A stretch of 64,000 nucleotides of DNA from Treponema rectale (GTDB taxonomy: Bacteria; Spirochaetota; Spirochaetia; Treponematales; Treponemataceae). This document shows positions 53,208 to 61,257 of this stretch, piece after piece (the stretch's first letter is position 1; every line of letters begins with the position of its first letter). Where the stretch lies: contig NZ_JACHFR010000002.1 in NCBI RefSeq assembly GCF_014202035.1, forward strand, positions 310,001-374,000, written 5' to 3'. The notes beneath the pieces are model-generated. The model had not been told where the DNA came from and ran no database searches. It worked only from the letters and a program-made list of their open reading frames with translations. A program made the translations under genes and the position numbers.

Positions 53208-53897
53208 TTAGAAATCTGCACCCCATTCAGCGTAGTAGGCATCAATTTCTTTTTTCAGTTCATCAGTTATAACGCCGTTTTTTCCTGGAGTGTAAAGGGT
53301 TTCTACGACTTCTTTCATGGAAACAATTGCTTTTGCAGGGAAACCGTATTTTTCTGAAATTACCTGAAGGGCACTTTTTGTTGAATCAGCAGCTCTTTCC
53401 ATTCTGTTAAGAGAAACTATTTCTCCCACAATTTTTATTCCGCCGGGAGTAGTTTCCTGTGCTTTTATTTTAGGATAAGTTTCTTCGATTGATTTTCCGG
53501 AAGTTGTAACGTCTTCAATTATTACGACTCTGTCTCCGTCTTTAATTCCATATCCAAGAAGTGAACCTTTGTCTGCACCATGATCTTTTTCTTCTTTGCG
53601 GTCAGCGCAGTATTTTATCTCTTTATTGTAAAGTTTTGAGTATGCAATACAGGTTGCAACGCTTAAAGGAATTCCTTTGTAGGCAGGTCCGAAAAGTACA
53701 TCGAAATCATCTCCGAAGTTATCATGAATTGCTTTTGCATAAAACTCTCCGAGGCGTTCCAGCTGGCTGCCTGTTATATAAGCACCTGCATTCATAAAGA
53801 AAGGAGATTTTCTTCCGCTTTTTAATGTGAAAGAACCAAATTTGAGTACATTGCACTCAACCATAAAATCAATAAATTCTTTTTTATACTGTTCCAT
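53208..53897 (-). CDS. pyrE: orotate phosphoribosyltransferase
   Basis: A 229-residue type I phosphoribosyltransferase that makes orotidine-5-phosphate from orotate and PRPP. LKFGSFTLKSGRKSPFFMNAGAY is the orotate-binding N-terminus. GPAYKGIPLSVATCIA is followed by the PRPP loop DRVVIIEDVTTSGKSIEET near residue 125. No Shine-Dalgarno is present. TAAAAT ends 8 nt before the ATG with TTAACC 17 bp upstream. The btuF-like gene follows after one base. No other pyr genes are in the window. Confidence 0.95.
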   Translation of the reverse strand: MEQYKKEFIDFMVECNVLKFGSFTLKSGRKSPFFMNAGAYITGSQLERLGEFYAKAIHDNFGDDFDVLFGPAYKGIPLSVATCIAYSKLYNKEIKYCADRKEEKDHGADKGSLLGYGIKDGDRVVIIEDVTTSGKSIEETYPKIKAQETTPGGIKIVGEIVSLNRMERAADSTKSALQVISEKYGFPAKAIVSMKEVVETLYTPGKNGVITDELKKEIDAYYAEWGADF

Positions 53898-53984
53898 GGA
53901 ACTTTATTTTACTGATTTTTCTACAGAAGGTTAAGGGTAGGGTAGGGGAGTATTTTTTTACGATTTTATTTAAAAATTTTAACC

Positions 53985-54013
53985 TCGACAAATTATTTAA
54001 CTAAGTCTACAAT
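53985..54013 (+). promoter_or_regulatory. promoter of the aldo-keto reductase gene
   Basis: TCGACA at 53985-53990, a 17-bp spacer, and TACAAT at 54008-54013. The -10 ends 7 nt before the ATG at 54021, which protein alignment marks as the true start. This is the clearest leaderless candidate in the window. Confidence 0.65.
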
Positions 54014-54020
54014 TTTTTGT

Positions 54021-55016
54021 ATGAGCGTATATTTAGCAGATTCAAAGAGATATGAAGGTACGATGGAGTACCAGCGTTGTGGAAAAAGTGGTCTTAAGCT
54101 TCCGAGAATTTCTCTTGGACTTTGGCATAATTTTGGTTCAGTAGATGATTTTGAAAATCAGAAGAAAATGATTTTTAAGGCATTTGATCTGGGAATTACT
54201 CATTTTGACCTGGCAAATAATTATGGTCCTGAACCTGGAAGTGCTGAAGAAAACTTTGGAAGAATTATAAATCAGGAACTTAAATCTTACAGGGATGAAA
54301 TTATAGTTTCTACAAAAGCCGGATACGGGATGTGGCCTGGTCCATACGGAGATTTTGGTTCAAGAAAGTATCTTATTGCAAGTTTGAATCAGAGTCTTAA
54401 GAGAATGAATCTTGAATATGTGGATATTTTTTATCATCACAGACCGGATCCAGAAACCCCTCTTGAAGAAACAATGTCTGCCGTAAGTGATTCCATAAAA
54501 TGTGGAAAAGCTTTGTATGCGGGAATTTCAAATTATCATGCAGAGGATACAAAAAAAGCTGCAGCCTTGCTTAAGGCCAACGGAACACCTCTTCTCATTA
54601 ACCAGTTCAGATATAATATGTTTGACCGCTGGAGTGAGGAAGACGGACTTCTTGATGCCCTTGATGAAGTTGGAGCTGGTTCTATAACTTTCAGTCCTCT
54701 GGCACAGGGTATTCTTTCTACAAAGTATTTTAATGGAATTCCGGAAAATTCCCGTGCAACCCGTGGTGTATTCCTGAAAAAAGAATTCATAACGGAAGAA
54801 AAGATTTCAAAAGCAAAGAAGCTGAATGAAATGGCATTGGACAGGGGACAGTCTCTGTCTCAGATGGCATTGGCCTGGAATTTGAGAAAGAATCGCGTTA
54901 CTTCAGTTTTAATTGGTGCACATAATCCTGAGCAGATTGAAGAAAATGTTAAAACTGTTCAGAAATTGAATTTTACAGATTCAGAATTGAATGAAATTGA
55001 AGCAATTTTAAAATAA
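54021..55016 (+). CDS. aldo-keto reductase, YghZ/L-glyceraldehyde-3-phosphate reductase type
   Basis: A 331-residue NADPH-dependent aldo-keto reductase. YQRCGKSGLKLPRISLGLWHNFG is the YghZ subfamily start. The catalytic Asp/Tyr region is GITHFDLANNYGPEPGSAEENFG. The lysine is in VSTKAGYGMWPGPYG and the histidine in DIFYHHRPDPETPLEET. FSPLAQGILS and the NADP-binding VLIGAHNPEQIEENV also fit. The family detoxifies methylglyoxal and related aldehydes. The gene is monocistronic and the terminator after it is shared with the GH31 gene. Two consensus DnaA boxes lie in the coding region (54078-54086, 54501-54509). Confidence 0.9.
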   Translation: MSVYLADSKRYEGTMEYQRCGKSGLKLPRISLGLWHNFGSVDDFENQKKMIFKAFDLGITHFDLANNYGPEPGSAEENFGRIINQELKSYRDEIIVSTKAGYGMWPGPYGDFGSRKYLIASLNQSLKRMNLEYVDIFYHHRPDPETPLEETMSAVSDSIKCGKALYAGISNYHAEDTKKAAALLKANGTPLLINQFRYNMFDRWSEEDGLLDALDEVGAGSITFSPLAQGILSTKYFNGIPENSRATRGVFLKKEFITEEKISKAKKLNEMALDRGQSLSQMALAWNLRKNRVTSVLIGAHNPEQIEENVKTVQKLNFTDSELNEIEAILK

Positions 55017-55071
55017 AAAAAATTGTGTACTTTTGGTTGAGGAAAACTGTCAGTTAACCAAAAGTACACAA
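55015..55071. terminator. terminator between the aldo-keto reductase and GH31 genes
   Basis: A perfect 16-bp stem: TTGTGTACTTTTGGTT (55023-55038) and AACCAAAAGTACACAA (55056-55071). The A-run to the left gives a T-tract for the minus-strand GH31 transcript. The plus-strand T-run is weaker. Confidence 0.85.
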
Positions 55072-55087
55072 AAAGGTTTTCAAGTTT

Positions 55088-57073
55088 TCAGGCTTTTTTG
55101 AAGACGGGTATGCAGTCAATTGGTGCATTCACTACGTACGTTTTTCCTCCTTTGTAAACTTTTCCGTCATTTATGTTTTTCCAGTTGCCGGCTGGAAGAT
55201 ATACAGAGCGTTTGTATTCTTCTGCATGAAGAACAGGTGCTACAAGATATTCATTTCCAAACATATATTGATCCCGAATATTCCAGCAGGTTTCATCATC
55301 CGGGAATTCATAGAACATTGCCCTCATAAGTGGGGTTCCTTTTTCGTGTGCTTCTTTCATGAGGGTTTCAATATAGTCTCTCAGGCTTTCTCTGAGTTTT
55401 ATCTGTTTTTCCATTATTTTCTGAGCATCTTTACCATAAGACCATATTTCATTGTCCTGTCCGGACCAGCAGAATCCTCCGCCGTAATCTCTGTCTGTAA
55501 CAAAGGGTTTAAGCTGCGGACTTCTGTCTCCGTGAAGTCTCAGTATTGGAGTGAAGACACCAAATTCAAACCAGCGCATTAACAGATGAATGAAGGCCGG
55601 ATCTTTTGGATCTCCATACATAAAGCCTCCCACATCGGTTGTCCACCATGGAATACCTGCAAGACCCATGTTGATTCCTTGTGAAACAGAATCTTCGAGA
55701 CATTCAAATGTACTTTGTACGTCTCCGTTCCAGAGGACTACGCCATATTTCTGACTTCCAACCCAGGCACAGCGTTCAAGGTTAACAAAATTCTTTTTTC
55801 CGATTTTGTTGAATCCGTCGGCAAATGTCTGTGCATAAAGTTTTGGATAAAGGTTGCTGACTTTAAGTGCAGGCCCGATACGGTATCTGTAGTTTTCAAA
55901 GTCGTATACAGAAAGATCCGGTTCAGCATTATCGAGCCAGAACATATCAATTCCGTATTTTACATAATTCTTTAAACATGCTTTCCAGAGAAAATTGCGG
56001 GCTTCCTGTGCTGTAAGATCAATCGTGCGACAGTCTCCGTTAAAATCATAGGTTTGAATAACACCCCGTTCACATCTAAGGAAAAGTCCTTTTTCGGCAA
56101 GAGGCCAGTAGTTTACGCTTTTTTTATCTACGCTAGGCCATACGCTAACCATAACTTTAGTTCCCATTGCATGAAGTTCATCACACATTGCTTTTGGGTC
56201 AGGCCAGTATTCTTTGTCAAAACTCCAGTCTCCCTGACGGCACCAGTGGAAGAAGTCTATGACTATTACATCAAGATGAATGCCCAGCTCTTTATATTTT
56301 CTTGCAACTGTAAGAACTTCTTCCTGTGTTCTGTAACGCAGCTTGCACTGCCAGAATCCGAGATAATCTTTTGGCATCAGAGGTGCTCTTCCGACACATT
56401 CTGTATAGCGTTCAGTGATTTCTTTTGGAGTATTACCGGCGGTAATCCAGTAATCCAGTTCATCGCTGCATTCACTTTTCCATTCAGTCATATTTGTAGC
56501 AAATGTTACTCTGCCTACTGCCGGGTTGTTCCAGAGAAAGCCGTAGCCTAAGCTTGAGACTGCAAATGGTATGGAAATCTGTGAGTTGCGCTGTGCGAGT
56601 TCAAGAACGCATCCTTTAAGGTTAAGGTATGGCTGCTGATACTGGCCCATGCCGAAAATTTTTTCATCATCATTTGGATTGAATCTTGCCGTAATCTGGT
56701 ATTCTCCGCCGCCGATGTTTCCTTTGTACTGACGGTTTACAACTTTAAGGGCAATGCTTTCATTTGATGCGGAATGGTCGTAGCTGCGGTGATATTCCTG
56801 AAGAATTTTTTTTCCGTTTTTTTCAAAAGTTATAACGCCGCCTGCATTTAGTTTTGCAGAAAGTTTTCCGTTTGAAATGCTGGCGCCTGAATCTGAAATT
56901 TCTATTTTTACGGAAGATTTGGTTTTTACAGTTTCTGTAAGTCCCCAGGTATTTTTTGTAAATTCTGGATTCATCGTTGCACGAATTCTAAGGGAATCCG
57001 TTCCCCAAGGTTCAATCTTAACTGTTTCTCCGTTTTTTTCAAAAATCAGGGAATTAGAACTTTTCTTAAACAT
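55088..57073 (-). CDS. glycoside hydrolase family 31 (alpha-glucosidase/alpha-xylosidase)
   Basis: A 661-residue enzyme. The N-terminal beta-sandwich (about 1-200) contains ERIFGMGQYQQPYLNLKG-like substrate-loop residues. The barrel has PKDYLGFWQCKLRYRTQEEVL and VIVIDFFHWCRQGDWSFD. The nucleophile is in IDMFWLDNAEPD (the first Asp of that motif by family analogy), and the acid/base region is WWTTDVGGF to LRLHGDRSPQL. It ends with a C-terminal beta domain. No signal peptide is present, so it is probably cytoplasmic and acts on imported oligosaccharides. GGAG lies 6 nt before the ATG. YicI-like alpha-xylosidase is the best guess; the exact specificity is uncertain. Confidence 0.9.
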   Translation of the reverse strand: MFKKSSNSLIFEKNGETVKIEPWGTDSLRIRATMNPEFTKNTWGLTETVKTKSSVKIEISDSGASISNGKLSAKLNAGGVITFEKNGKKILQEYHRSYDHSASNESIALKVVNRQYKGNIGGGEYQITARFNPNDDEKIFGMGQYQQPYLNLKGCVLELAQRNSQISIPFAVSSLGYGFLWNNPAVGRVTFATNMTEWKSECSDELDYWITAGNTPKEITERYTECVGRAPLMPKDYLGFWQCKLRYRTQEEVLTVARKYKELGIHLDVIVIDFFHWCRQGDWSFDKEYWPDPKAMCDELHAMGTKVMVSVWPSVDKKSVNYWPLAEKGLFLRCERGVIQTYDFNGDCRTIDLTAQEARNFLWKACLKNYVKYGIDMFWLDNAEPDLSVYDFENYRYRIGPALKVSNLYPKLYAQTFADGFNKIGKKNFVNLERCAWVGSQKYGVVLWNGDVQSTFECLEDSVSQGINMGLAGIPWWTTDVGGFMYGDPKDPAFIHLLMRWFEFGVFTPILRLHGDRSPQLKPFVTDRDYGGGFCWSGQDNEIWSYGKDAQKIMEKQIKLRESLRDYIETLMKEAHEKGTPLMRAMFYEFPDDETCWNIRDQYMFGNEYLVAPVLHAEEYKRSVYLPAGNWKNINDGKVYKGGKTYVVNAPIDCIPVFKKA

Positions 57074-57486
57074 AAAGACTCCGTTGGTTGAGCTTTTTGT
57101 AAGGGATACTGGCAGACGACGCTGTCTTCTATATCTCTTTCAATTATAAAACAATAATACAATTTTTCCTTTTGAATAATGGTAAATTTTGTATGAAAAA
57201 AATTAAATTTTTAATGGGGACAGGTTTTAATATAAATAAAACATACATGAAAATACTCAAATCGGTAAAAAACAGAATAATCATTTCGTTATACTAAGAA
57301 AATGCAATTCGTTATTTTATTAAGGTTCAGTTAAGGGTTAATCTTTTTTGAAGAGGAAAATCATGTCTTTATAAATATTGAACCCAAACTACTCAGTGTT
57401 TTTGAGATATAGTGCCCTTGATTGTCATGTGCCTTCCGGAAGGTTTTCGGGTGGCACATTTTTTTTTACAGTGGTATTCTTCTTTT
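57074..57486. other. 413-bp non-coding gap with orphan terminator
   Basis: The left part holds the promoter region of the divergent GH31 gene and is very A/T-rich. A possible -10 (TATACT, 57290-57295) is followed by about 130 bp without an open frame. An intrinsic terminator then ends about 20 nt before queH. The terminator has no gene upstream on its strand, so this is either a small RNA of about 165 nt or a regulated queH leader. I did not recognise a preQ1 riboswitch. Confidence 0.4.
57427..57467 (+). terminator. intrinsic terminator upstream of queH
   Basis: ATGTGCC (57427-57433) pairs with GGCACAT (57453-57459), followed by eight T. The loop contains a perfect 12-bp palindrome, CCTTCCGGAAGG (57432-57443), that could form an alternative fold. 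Confidence 0.75.
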
Positions 57487-58155
57487 ATGAAAGAAGAAAA
57501 GATTGATTATCAGAAACAGCTGACTCAAATTATACTGCAGGTGCAGAAGCTTCCTGTTAAACCAAAGCTTTTGCTTCATGCATGCTGTGCACCATGTTCT
57601 TCTTATGTTATTGAATACCTGTCAGCTTTTTTTGATATTACGATTTATTATTTTAATCCGAATATCCATCCTCAATCTGAATATGAACGTAGACTGGAAG
57701 AGTTGAAAGTCTTTTTGTCAAAGTTTCCTTTAGCATTACAAAACAGTGTTAAGCTTGAGGTTGCAGAGTATAATCCTGAGATTTTTTTTGATGCCGTAAA
57801 AACCAGGGAACAGCCGGAACTGCAGGAAGAACCTGAAAGGGGAGAACGATGTCGCCGCTGTTATGAATTCCGAATGAAAAAAGCTTTTGAATTTGCAGTT
57901 AATAATAAGTATGATTATTTTACGACTACGCTGTCTATCAGTCCTTATAAAGATGCCGTGAAAATAAATACAATTGGCTATACATTTGACAACTTGTCAG
58001 ATGTTAAGTATTTACCGGCTGATTTTAAGAAGAAGAATGGCTTTTTAAGAAGCCTGCAGCTTAGTTCTGAATACGGATTATACAGGCAGGATTATTGTGG
58101 ATGCGTATATTCTATGCGCAGCAAACATGATAACTCCAAACAGACTGATAGTTAG
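57487..58155 (+). CDS. queH: epoxyqueuosine reductase QueH
   Basis: A 222-residue iron-sulfur protein that performs the last step of queuosine tRNA modification and replaces QueG in many anaerobes. Conserved cysteines are in LLLHACCAPCSSYVIEYL (33, 34, 37), GERCRRCYEFRM and DYCGCVYSMR. YFNPNIHPQSEYERR and TTTLSISPYKD are also family-typical. The true start is ATG 57487; the longer frame begins inside the preceding terminator. There is no Shine-Dalgarno. An extended -10 (TGGTATTCT) ends 6 nt before the ATG. The argA gene is 30 bp downstream. Confidence 0.93.
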   Translation: MKEEKIDYQKQLTQIILQVQKLPVKPKLLLHACCAPCSSYVIEYLSAFFDITIYYFNPNIHPQSEYERRLEELKVFLSKFPLALQNSVKLEVAEYNPEIFFDAVKTREQPELQEEPERGERCRRCYEFRMKKAFEFAVNNKYDYFTTTLSISPYKDAVKINTIGYTFDNLSDVKYLPADFKKKNGFLRSLQLSSEYGLYRQDYCGCVYSMRSKHDNSKQTDS

Positions 58156-58185
58156 TAGTCAATATTTATGGGATAGGAAGGGTAT

Positions 58186-59526
58186 ATGAAAGCAGAAATT
58201 GTGCATGGTAAAGCAGAACAGATTCGTGATGTAATCAGGTATATTCAAAGGTTTAAAGATGCTTTAGTAATCATTTACATGGATGAGAATCTGATTGAGT
58301 CTCCATTATTTTTAAGTCATATAAAAGATATTGCTAAAATTCATGATGCAGGACTTAAAGTAATAATGATTCCTGGCGCCAGTAAACGTATAGATGAAAT
58401 ATTGAAGGTTTCAAATATTTCCTGGTCTGTACATGATAACTGTCGTATTACAGGTCCTGAAGCAATGCCATTGATAAAGATGGCAGCCTTTGATGTATCA
58501 AATCAGGTTATGACTGCACTGGCAGGAGAAAAGAAAACAGCGCTTATTGGTAACTGGGTCAGGGCCAGAGGAAAGGGCGTTGTTGATGGATTTGATTTTG
58601 GTACAAACGGTGAAATTGATAAGCTTCAGGTTGATACAATACAGACGGTTTTAGATGACGGGTTTATCCCTATCTTCCCGTGTATTGGATGGAGTGCTGC
58701 CGGCAAGCCGTATAATATTTCTTCTGTTGAGCTGGCAAAGCAGGTTGCAATTCATTTAAAAGCAGACAAGCTTTTTTATGTTGTGCCTGATGCTGAGATA
58801 AATGATTCTACTTTTTCTTTACCTGAGAATATTGGTCTCTCTGGAGAGGGAACAGTTCCTGCTATGAATATTGAAGAACTGGATTCTTTTATTGAGACTA
58901 ATAAAAATACAAATGGAAATGTTTCACGTGAAAAAATAATTAATCTTTTGAAACTTGCAAAAGAGGCATGTATATCTGGAGTTTCTCGTGTTCATATTTT
59001 GAATGGATCTTTAGATGGTACTATTCCATGTGAAATTTTCAGCGACTTTGGTTCTGGTACAATGATTTACTGTAATAACTATGGCACTATCAGAGATATG
59101 GGCCGTGATGATATTTCTGCAGTACTTTCTGTAATGAAACCATTTATTGATTCCGGCATTCTTTTACCACGGACAAAGGAAATGCTTAATAATCAGATAG
59201 GTGATTATATTGTTTATGAACTTGATGGTGCTATAAGAGCCTGTGCTTCTTTAGTAAAATATCCGGACGGTCAGATGGAGATTGCAGGGGTTGCTGTGGA
59301 TAAAACTTGTTCTCACATTGGTATCGGTCCAAAGCTGATAGAATTTCTTGTTTCACGTGCAACAAAATTAAAAGCAAAAAGTATTTTCCTTCTTACAACA
59401 CAAACTGCAGATTGGTTTGAGACACTTGGATTTACGGAATCTACAGTTGAATCCTTGCCCGCAAAGCGAAGGGAAATATGGACTCCTCAAAGAAGTTCAA
59501 AAGTTATGAGACTTAATATTAAATAG
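58186..59526 (+). CDS. argA: N-acetylglutamate synthase (AAK-like domain plus GNAT)
   Basis: A 446-residue two-domain protein. Residues 1 to about 290 are an amino-acid-kinase-like fold (IMIPGASKRIDEIL, ALIGNWVRARGKGVVDGFDFGTNGEID, GFIPIFPCIGWSAAGKPYNI, SGVSRVHILNGSLDGTIPCEIF). Residues 300-446 are a GNAT acetyltransferase (DYIVYELDGAIRACASLVKYPDGQMEIAGVAVDKTCSHIGIGPKLIEFLVSRA). This is the classical ArgA layout that starts arginine synthesis. AGGAAGG precedes the ATG. Two parS-like sites and one DnaA box lie inside the coding sequence. No other arg genes are in the window. Confidence 0.9.
   Translation: MKAEIVHGKAEQIRDVIRYIQRFKDALVIIYMDENLIESPLFLSHIKDIAKIHDAGLKVIMIPGASKRIDEILKVSNISWSVHDNCRITGPEAMPLIKMAAFDVSNQVMTALAGEKKTALIGNWVRARGKGVVDGFDFGTNGEIDKLQVDTIQTVLDDGFIPIFPCIGWSAAGKPYNISSVELAKQVAIHLKADKLFYVVPDAEINDSTFSLPENIGLSGEGTVPAMNIEELDSFIETNKNTNGNVSREKIINLLKLAKEACISGVSRVHILNGSLDGTIPCEIFSDFGSGTMIYCNNYGTIRDMGRDDISAVLSVMKPFIDSGILLPRTKEMLNNQIGDYIVYELDGAIRACASLVKYPDGQMEIAGVAVDKTCSHIGIGPKLIEFLVSRATKLKAKSIFLLTTQTADWFETLGFTESTVESLPAKRREIWTPQRSSKVMRLNIK
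58920..58935. other. parS-like ParB site 1 (inside argA)
   Basis: TGTTTCACGTGAAAAA, 15 of 16 to the bacterial parS consensus TGTTTCACGTGAAACA, with the palindromic core TTTCACGTGAAA intact. Confidence 0.85.
59349..59364. other. parS-like ParB site 2 (inside argA)
   Basis: TGTTTCACGTGCAACA, 15 of 16 to the parS consensus; it encodes the LVSRAT stretch of ArgA. Confidence 0.8.
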
Positions 59527-59539
59527 TTTTTATAAAGTG

Positions 59540-59576
59540 CCTTGAAGACTTTAGCAGGTTTTCAAGGTATTTTTTT
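59540..59576 (+). terminator. terminator of argA
   Basis: CCTTGAA (59540-59546) pairs with TTCAAGG (59561-59567) around a 14-nt loop. TATTTTTTT follows. Confidence 0.85.
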
Positions 59577-59606
59577 GGAAGTAATCTGTTAAAAAAGTGT
59601 AATCTG

Positions 59607-59622
59607 TGTTTCACATGAAACA
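59607..59622. other. parS-like ParB site 3
   Basis: TGTTTCACATGAAACA, a 16-bp perfect palindrome except at the core centre (CA instead of CG), 15 of 16 to consensus. It is intergenic, between two terminators. Confidence 0.85.
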
Positions 59623-59647
59623 TTTTATTTTTGAAATACTGGATATG

Positions 59648-59677
59648 ATCCCCTGACTTTGTGTCGGGGGATTTTTT
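59648..59677 (+). terminator. second terminator downstream of argA
   Basis: ATCCCCTGAC (59648-59657) pairs with GTCGGGGGAT (59663-59672), ten pairs including one G-T, loop TTTGT, then a run of T. It may be a backup for argA or the end of a short RNA. Confidence 0.75.
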
Positions 59678-60336
59678 ATTGGGCTTTATTTATAAAGCTT
59701 ATAAAGCTGAACAGCTGCTGTCTGGCTTATGGACCTGCATATATAATTTATGTACCTGATTACCAGTCAAAGTGATGTTTGTGTGTATTCTGTGGATAAC
59801 TTTTGTATAAGTATTGATATAAATTTTCTGATTGTATTCTTGTGTTTATAAAAGCCTTTAAACACGGGGTTTTTTACCTTTTTCTTTTTAGATTCAGGCT
59901 AATCTCATTATTTACAGGTTGTGGATAACTTGTGGTTTTTTGTAGCGGAAATTATAGGAATTTATCTTATATTGCATATTCTGATATGTTTTTTTTGTTC
60001 AGGATAAATTTTATTTAGTGTAATATTCTTGGTGAAGTTTTTTTTACGCTATCAATATGGTTATTCGTTACATTAATAAAAGGGATTTTAACTGAATTTT
60101 TGTTTCAATATAAAGAGTACAATATTTCTAAAATGTTTGAGTCAGTAAAAATTGTAATACTTTAATCGGAAGATGAATCTGAATGATTTAAACCAGTGCA
60201 GGTCTTTTTTAACAATATAGTCCATTCGTGTAAGTTTTTTTCAGGAGGGTATTTCGTATCATCTAAAATGCTTATATTTATTACGAGCTGCGTATAGTAC
60301 ACGAGGTTTATGGACGGTGCCAGAGTTTAATTGTTG

Positions 60337-60352
60337 TGTTTCACATGAAACA
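60337..60352. other. parS-like ParB site 4
   Basis: TGTTTCACATGAAACA, identical to site 3 over all 16 bp and 730 bp from it. Confidence 0.85.
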
Positions 60353-60656
60353 TAAATACATAAAGTTTTGTGAAGAATGAAGAAACTGCTGCTGGTGATT
60401 TGATCTTTTTATGTTCTTTGATTGAGGTTAGTTTATGCGGCGCTTTATTTTATCCTGGTAAGCGGGCGTATCTGTTACAGGCTGGAAATTATTCAGGTGT
60501 GATAGCTGCCAGGTAGTGAAACTATTGTTTATGATTTTTTTTCTGTACATTTCAGAAACCCCTCATATTTTCAGCCTGAAATAATGAATTTCAGTTACAG
60601 AAAATTTGTTTGAGGTTCAAATAAGGTGACAGATACATATATATAGAAGAAAGTTG

Positions 60657-60702
60657 AAGATGTGTATAATACTATAATTATGTATAGTAATATACACATC
60701 TT
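60657..60702. repeat. 20-bp inverted repeat containing DnaA boxes
   Basis: Two 20-bp arms (60657-60676 and 60683-60702) match at 19 positions around a 6-nt spacer. The left arm contains a perfect DnaA box (TGTGTATAA, 60661-60669) and the right arm an 8-of-9 box in the opposite orientation (60690-60698). Confidence 0.8.
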
Positions 60703-60703
60703 A

Positions 60704-60770
60704 TTGAGGGGGTAGTACAAACCCTCAAAACGGCGAAGTCAAGGCTTTAAGCGTTAGCGTGCCTTGACTC
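60704..60770 (-). terminator. tandem hairpins after the NUDIX gene
   Basis: Two stems lie downstream of the NUDIX stop: AGTCAAGGC/GCCTTGACT (9 bp, about 60737-60769) and TTGAGGG/CCCTCAA (60704-60728). Neither has a strong T-tract on the minus strand, so termination is plausible but not certain. Confidence 0.45.
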
Positions 60771-60777
60771 GACGTAT

Positions 60778-61257
60778 TTAGAAGTCGATTTCTTTTCCAT
60801 TAAGAACGGCTTTTTGCAGTCTTCCTGATTTATAAATAAGTTTCAGAGAGAAAAAAGGTTCATTACTTTGAAGAAGATTTAAAAAAATAACATCTCCCTG
60901 CCAGTGTTCAAGTTTCATGAAATCTGTTTTTTTTATCCATTCTAGATTTCCTTCATCACATTCTTTTATTGTTCCTGTAAATTTATCAGCGGTGTACAGA
61001 CACATGTATTCAGCCGGATCATCATCTGAAAGAAATGTAACTATTCCGCGGAATTGATAGGAAGTTAATGTAAGCCCTGTTTCTTCAAAAACTTCCCTCA
61101 GCAGACAGTCTTCCGGACTTTCTCCAAATTCAAAATGACCACCGACTCCTATCCATTTATTATGGTTAATGTCGTTTGCTTTTTTTGTCCTGTGCAGCAG
61201 GAGGTAAGAGTCTTCGTTTTCGATATAGCATAAAGTTGTAAGCTGTGATTTTTCCAT
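60778..61257 (-). CDS. NUDIX hydrolase, MutT-like
   Basis: A 159-residue protein with a complete Nudix box at residues 40-62: G40, E46, R54, E55, E58, E59 and G61 within GHFEFGESPEDCLLREVFEE. The N-terminal TTLCYIENEDSYLLLHRTKKANDINHNKWIGVGG resembles 8-oxo-dGTP diphosphatases of the YjhB/MutT group. The substrate is not certain. No Shine-Dalgarno is present. TACAGT ends 7 nt before the ATG, so translation may be leaderless. It is the only minus-strand gene in this part and follows the large non-coding region. Confidence 0.9.
   Translation of the reverse strand: MEKSQLTTLCYIENEDSYLLLHRTKKANDINHNKWIGVGGHFEFGESPEDCLLREVFEETGLTLTSYQFRGIVTFLSDDDPAEYMCLYTADKFTGTIKECDEGNLEWIKKTDFMKLEHWQGDVIFLNLLQSNEPFFSLKLIYKSGRLQKAVLNGKEIDF

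Larger units (their letters stand above)
59577..60777. other. 1.2 kb non-coding region with parS, DnaA boxes and hairpins
   Basis: No credible open frame, tRNA or known structured RNA was found. Its contents are two parS-like sites, an orphan terminator at 59648, three perfect DnaA boxes (59791-59799, 59920-59928, 60661-60669), and three consecutive inverted repeats at the right end. The stretch 59940-60240 is very A/T-rich. The segment 60420-60520 is less so and may be decayed coding sequence, but I could not identify it. Confidence 0.6.

Noticed and set aside
60243-60300. AGGAGGG resembling a strong ribosome site
   Set aside because: No start codon at the right distance opens a frame longer than a few codons.
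59680-60650. Search for tmRNA, RNase P RNA, SRP RNA or tRNA in the large gap
   Set aside because: None of the conserved cores (tag peptide codons, GAGGAAAGTCC-type RNase P motif, SRP GGAAGCAGCC-like loop, T-arm) was seen.
59577-60777. The non-coding region considered as oriC itself
   Set aside because: It has perfect DnaA boxes, but the gene-strand switch, skew samples and DnaA-trio place the origin at dnaA/dnaN. Marker-frequency data would settle it.
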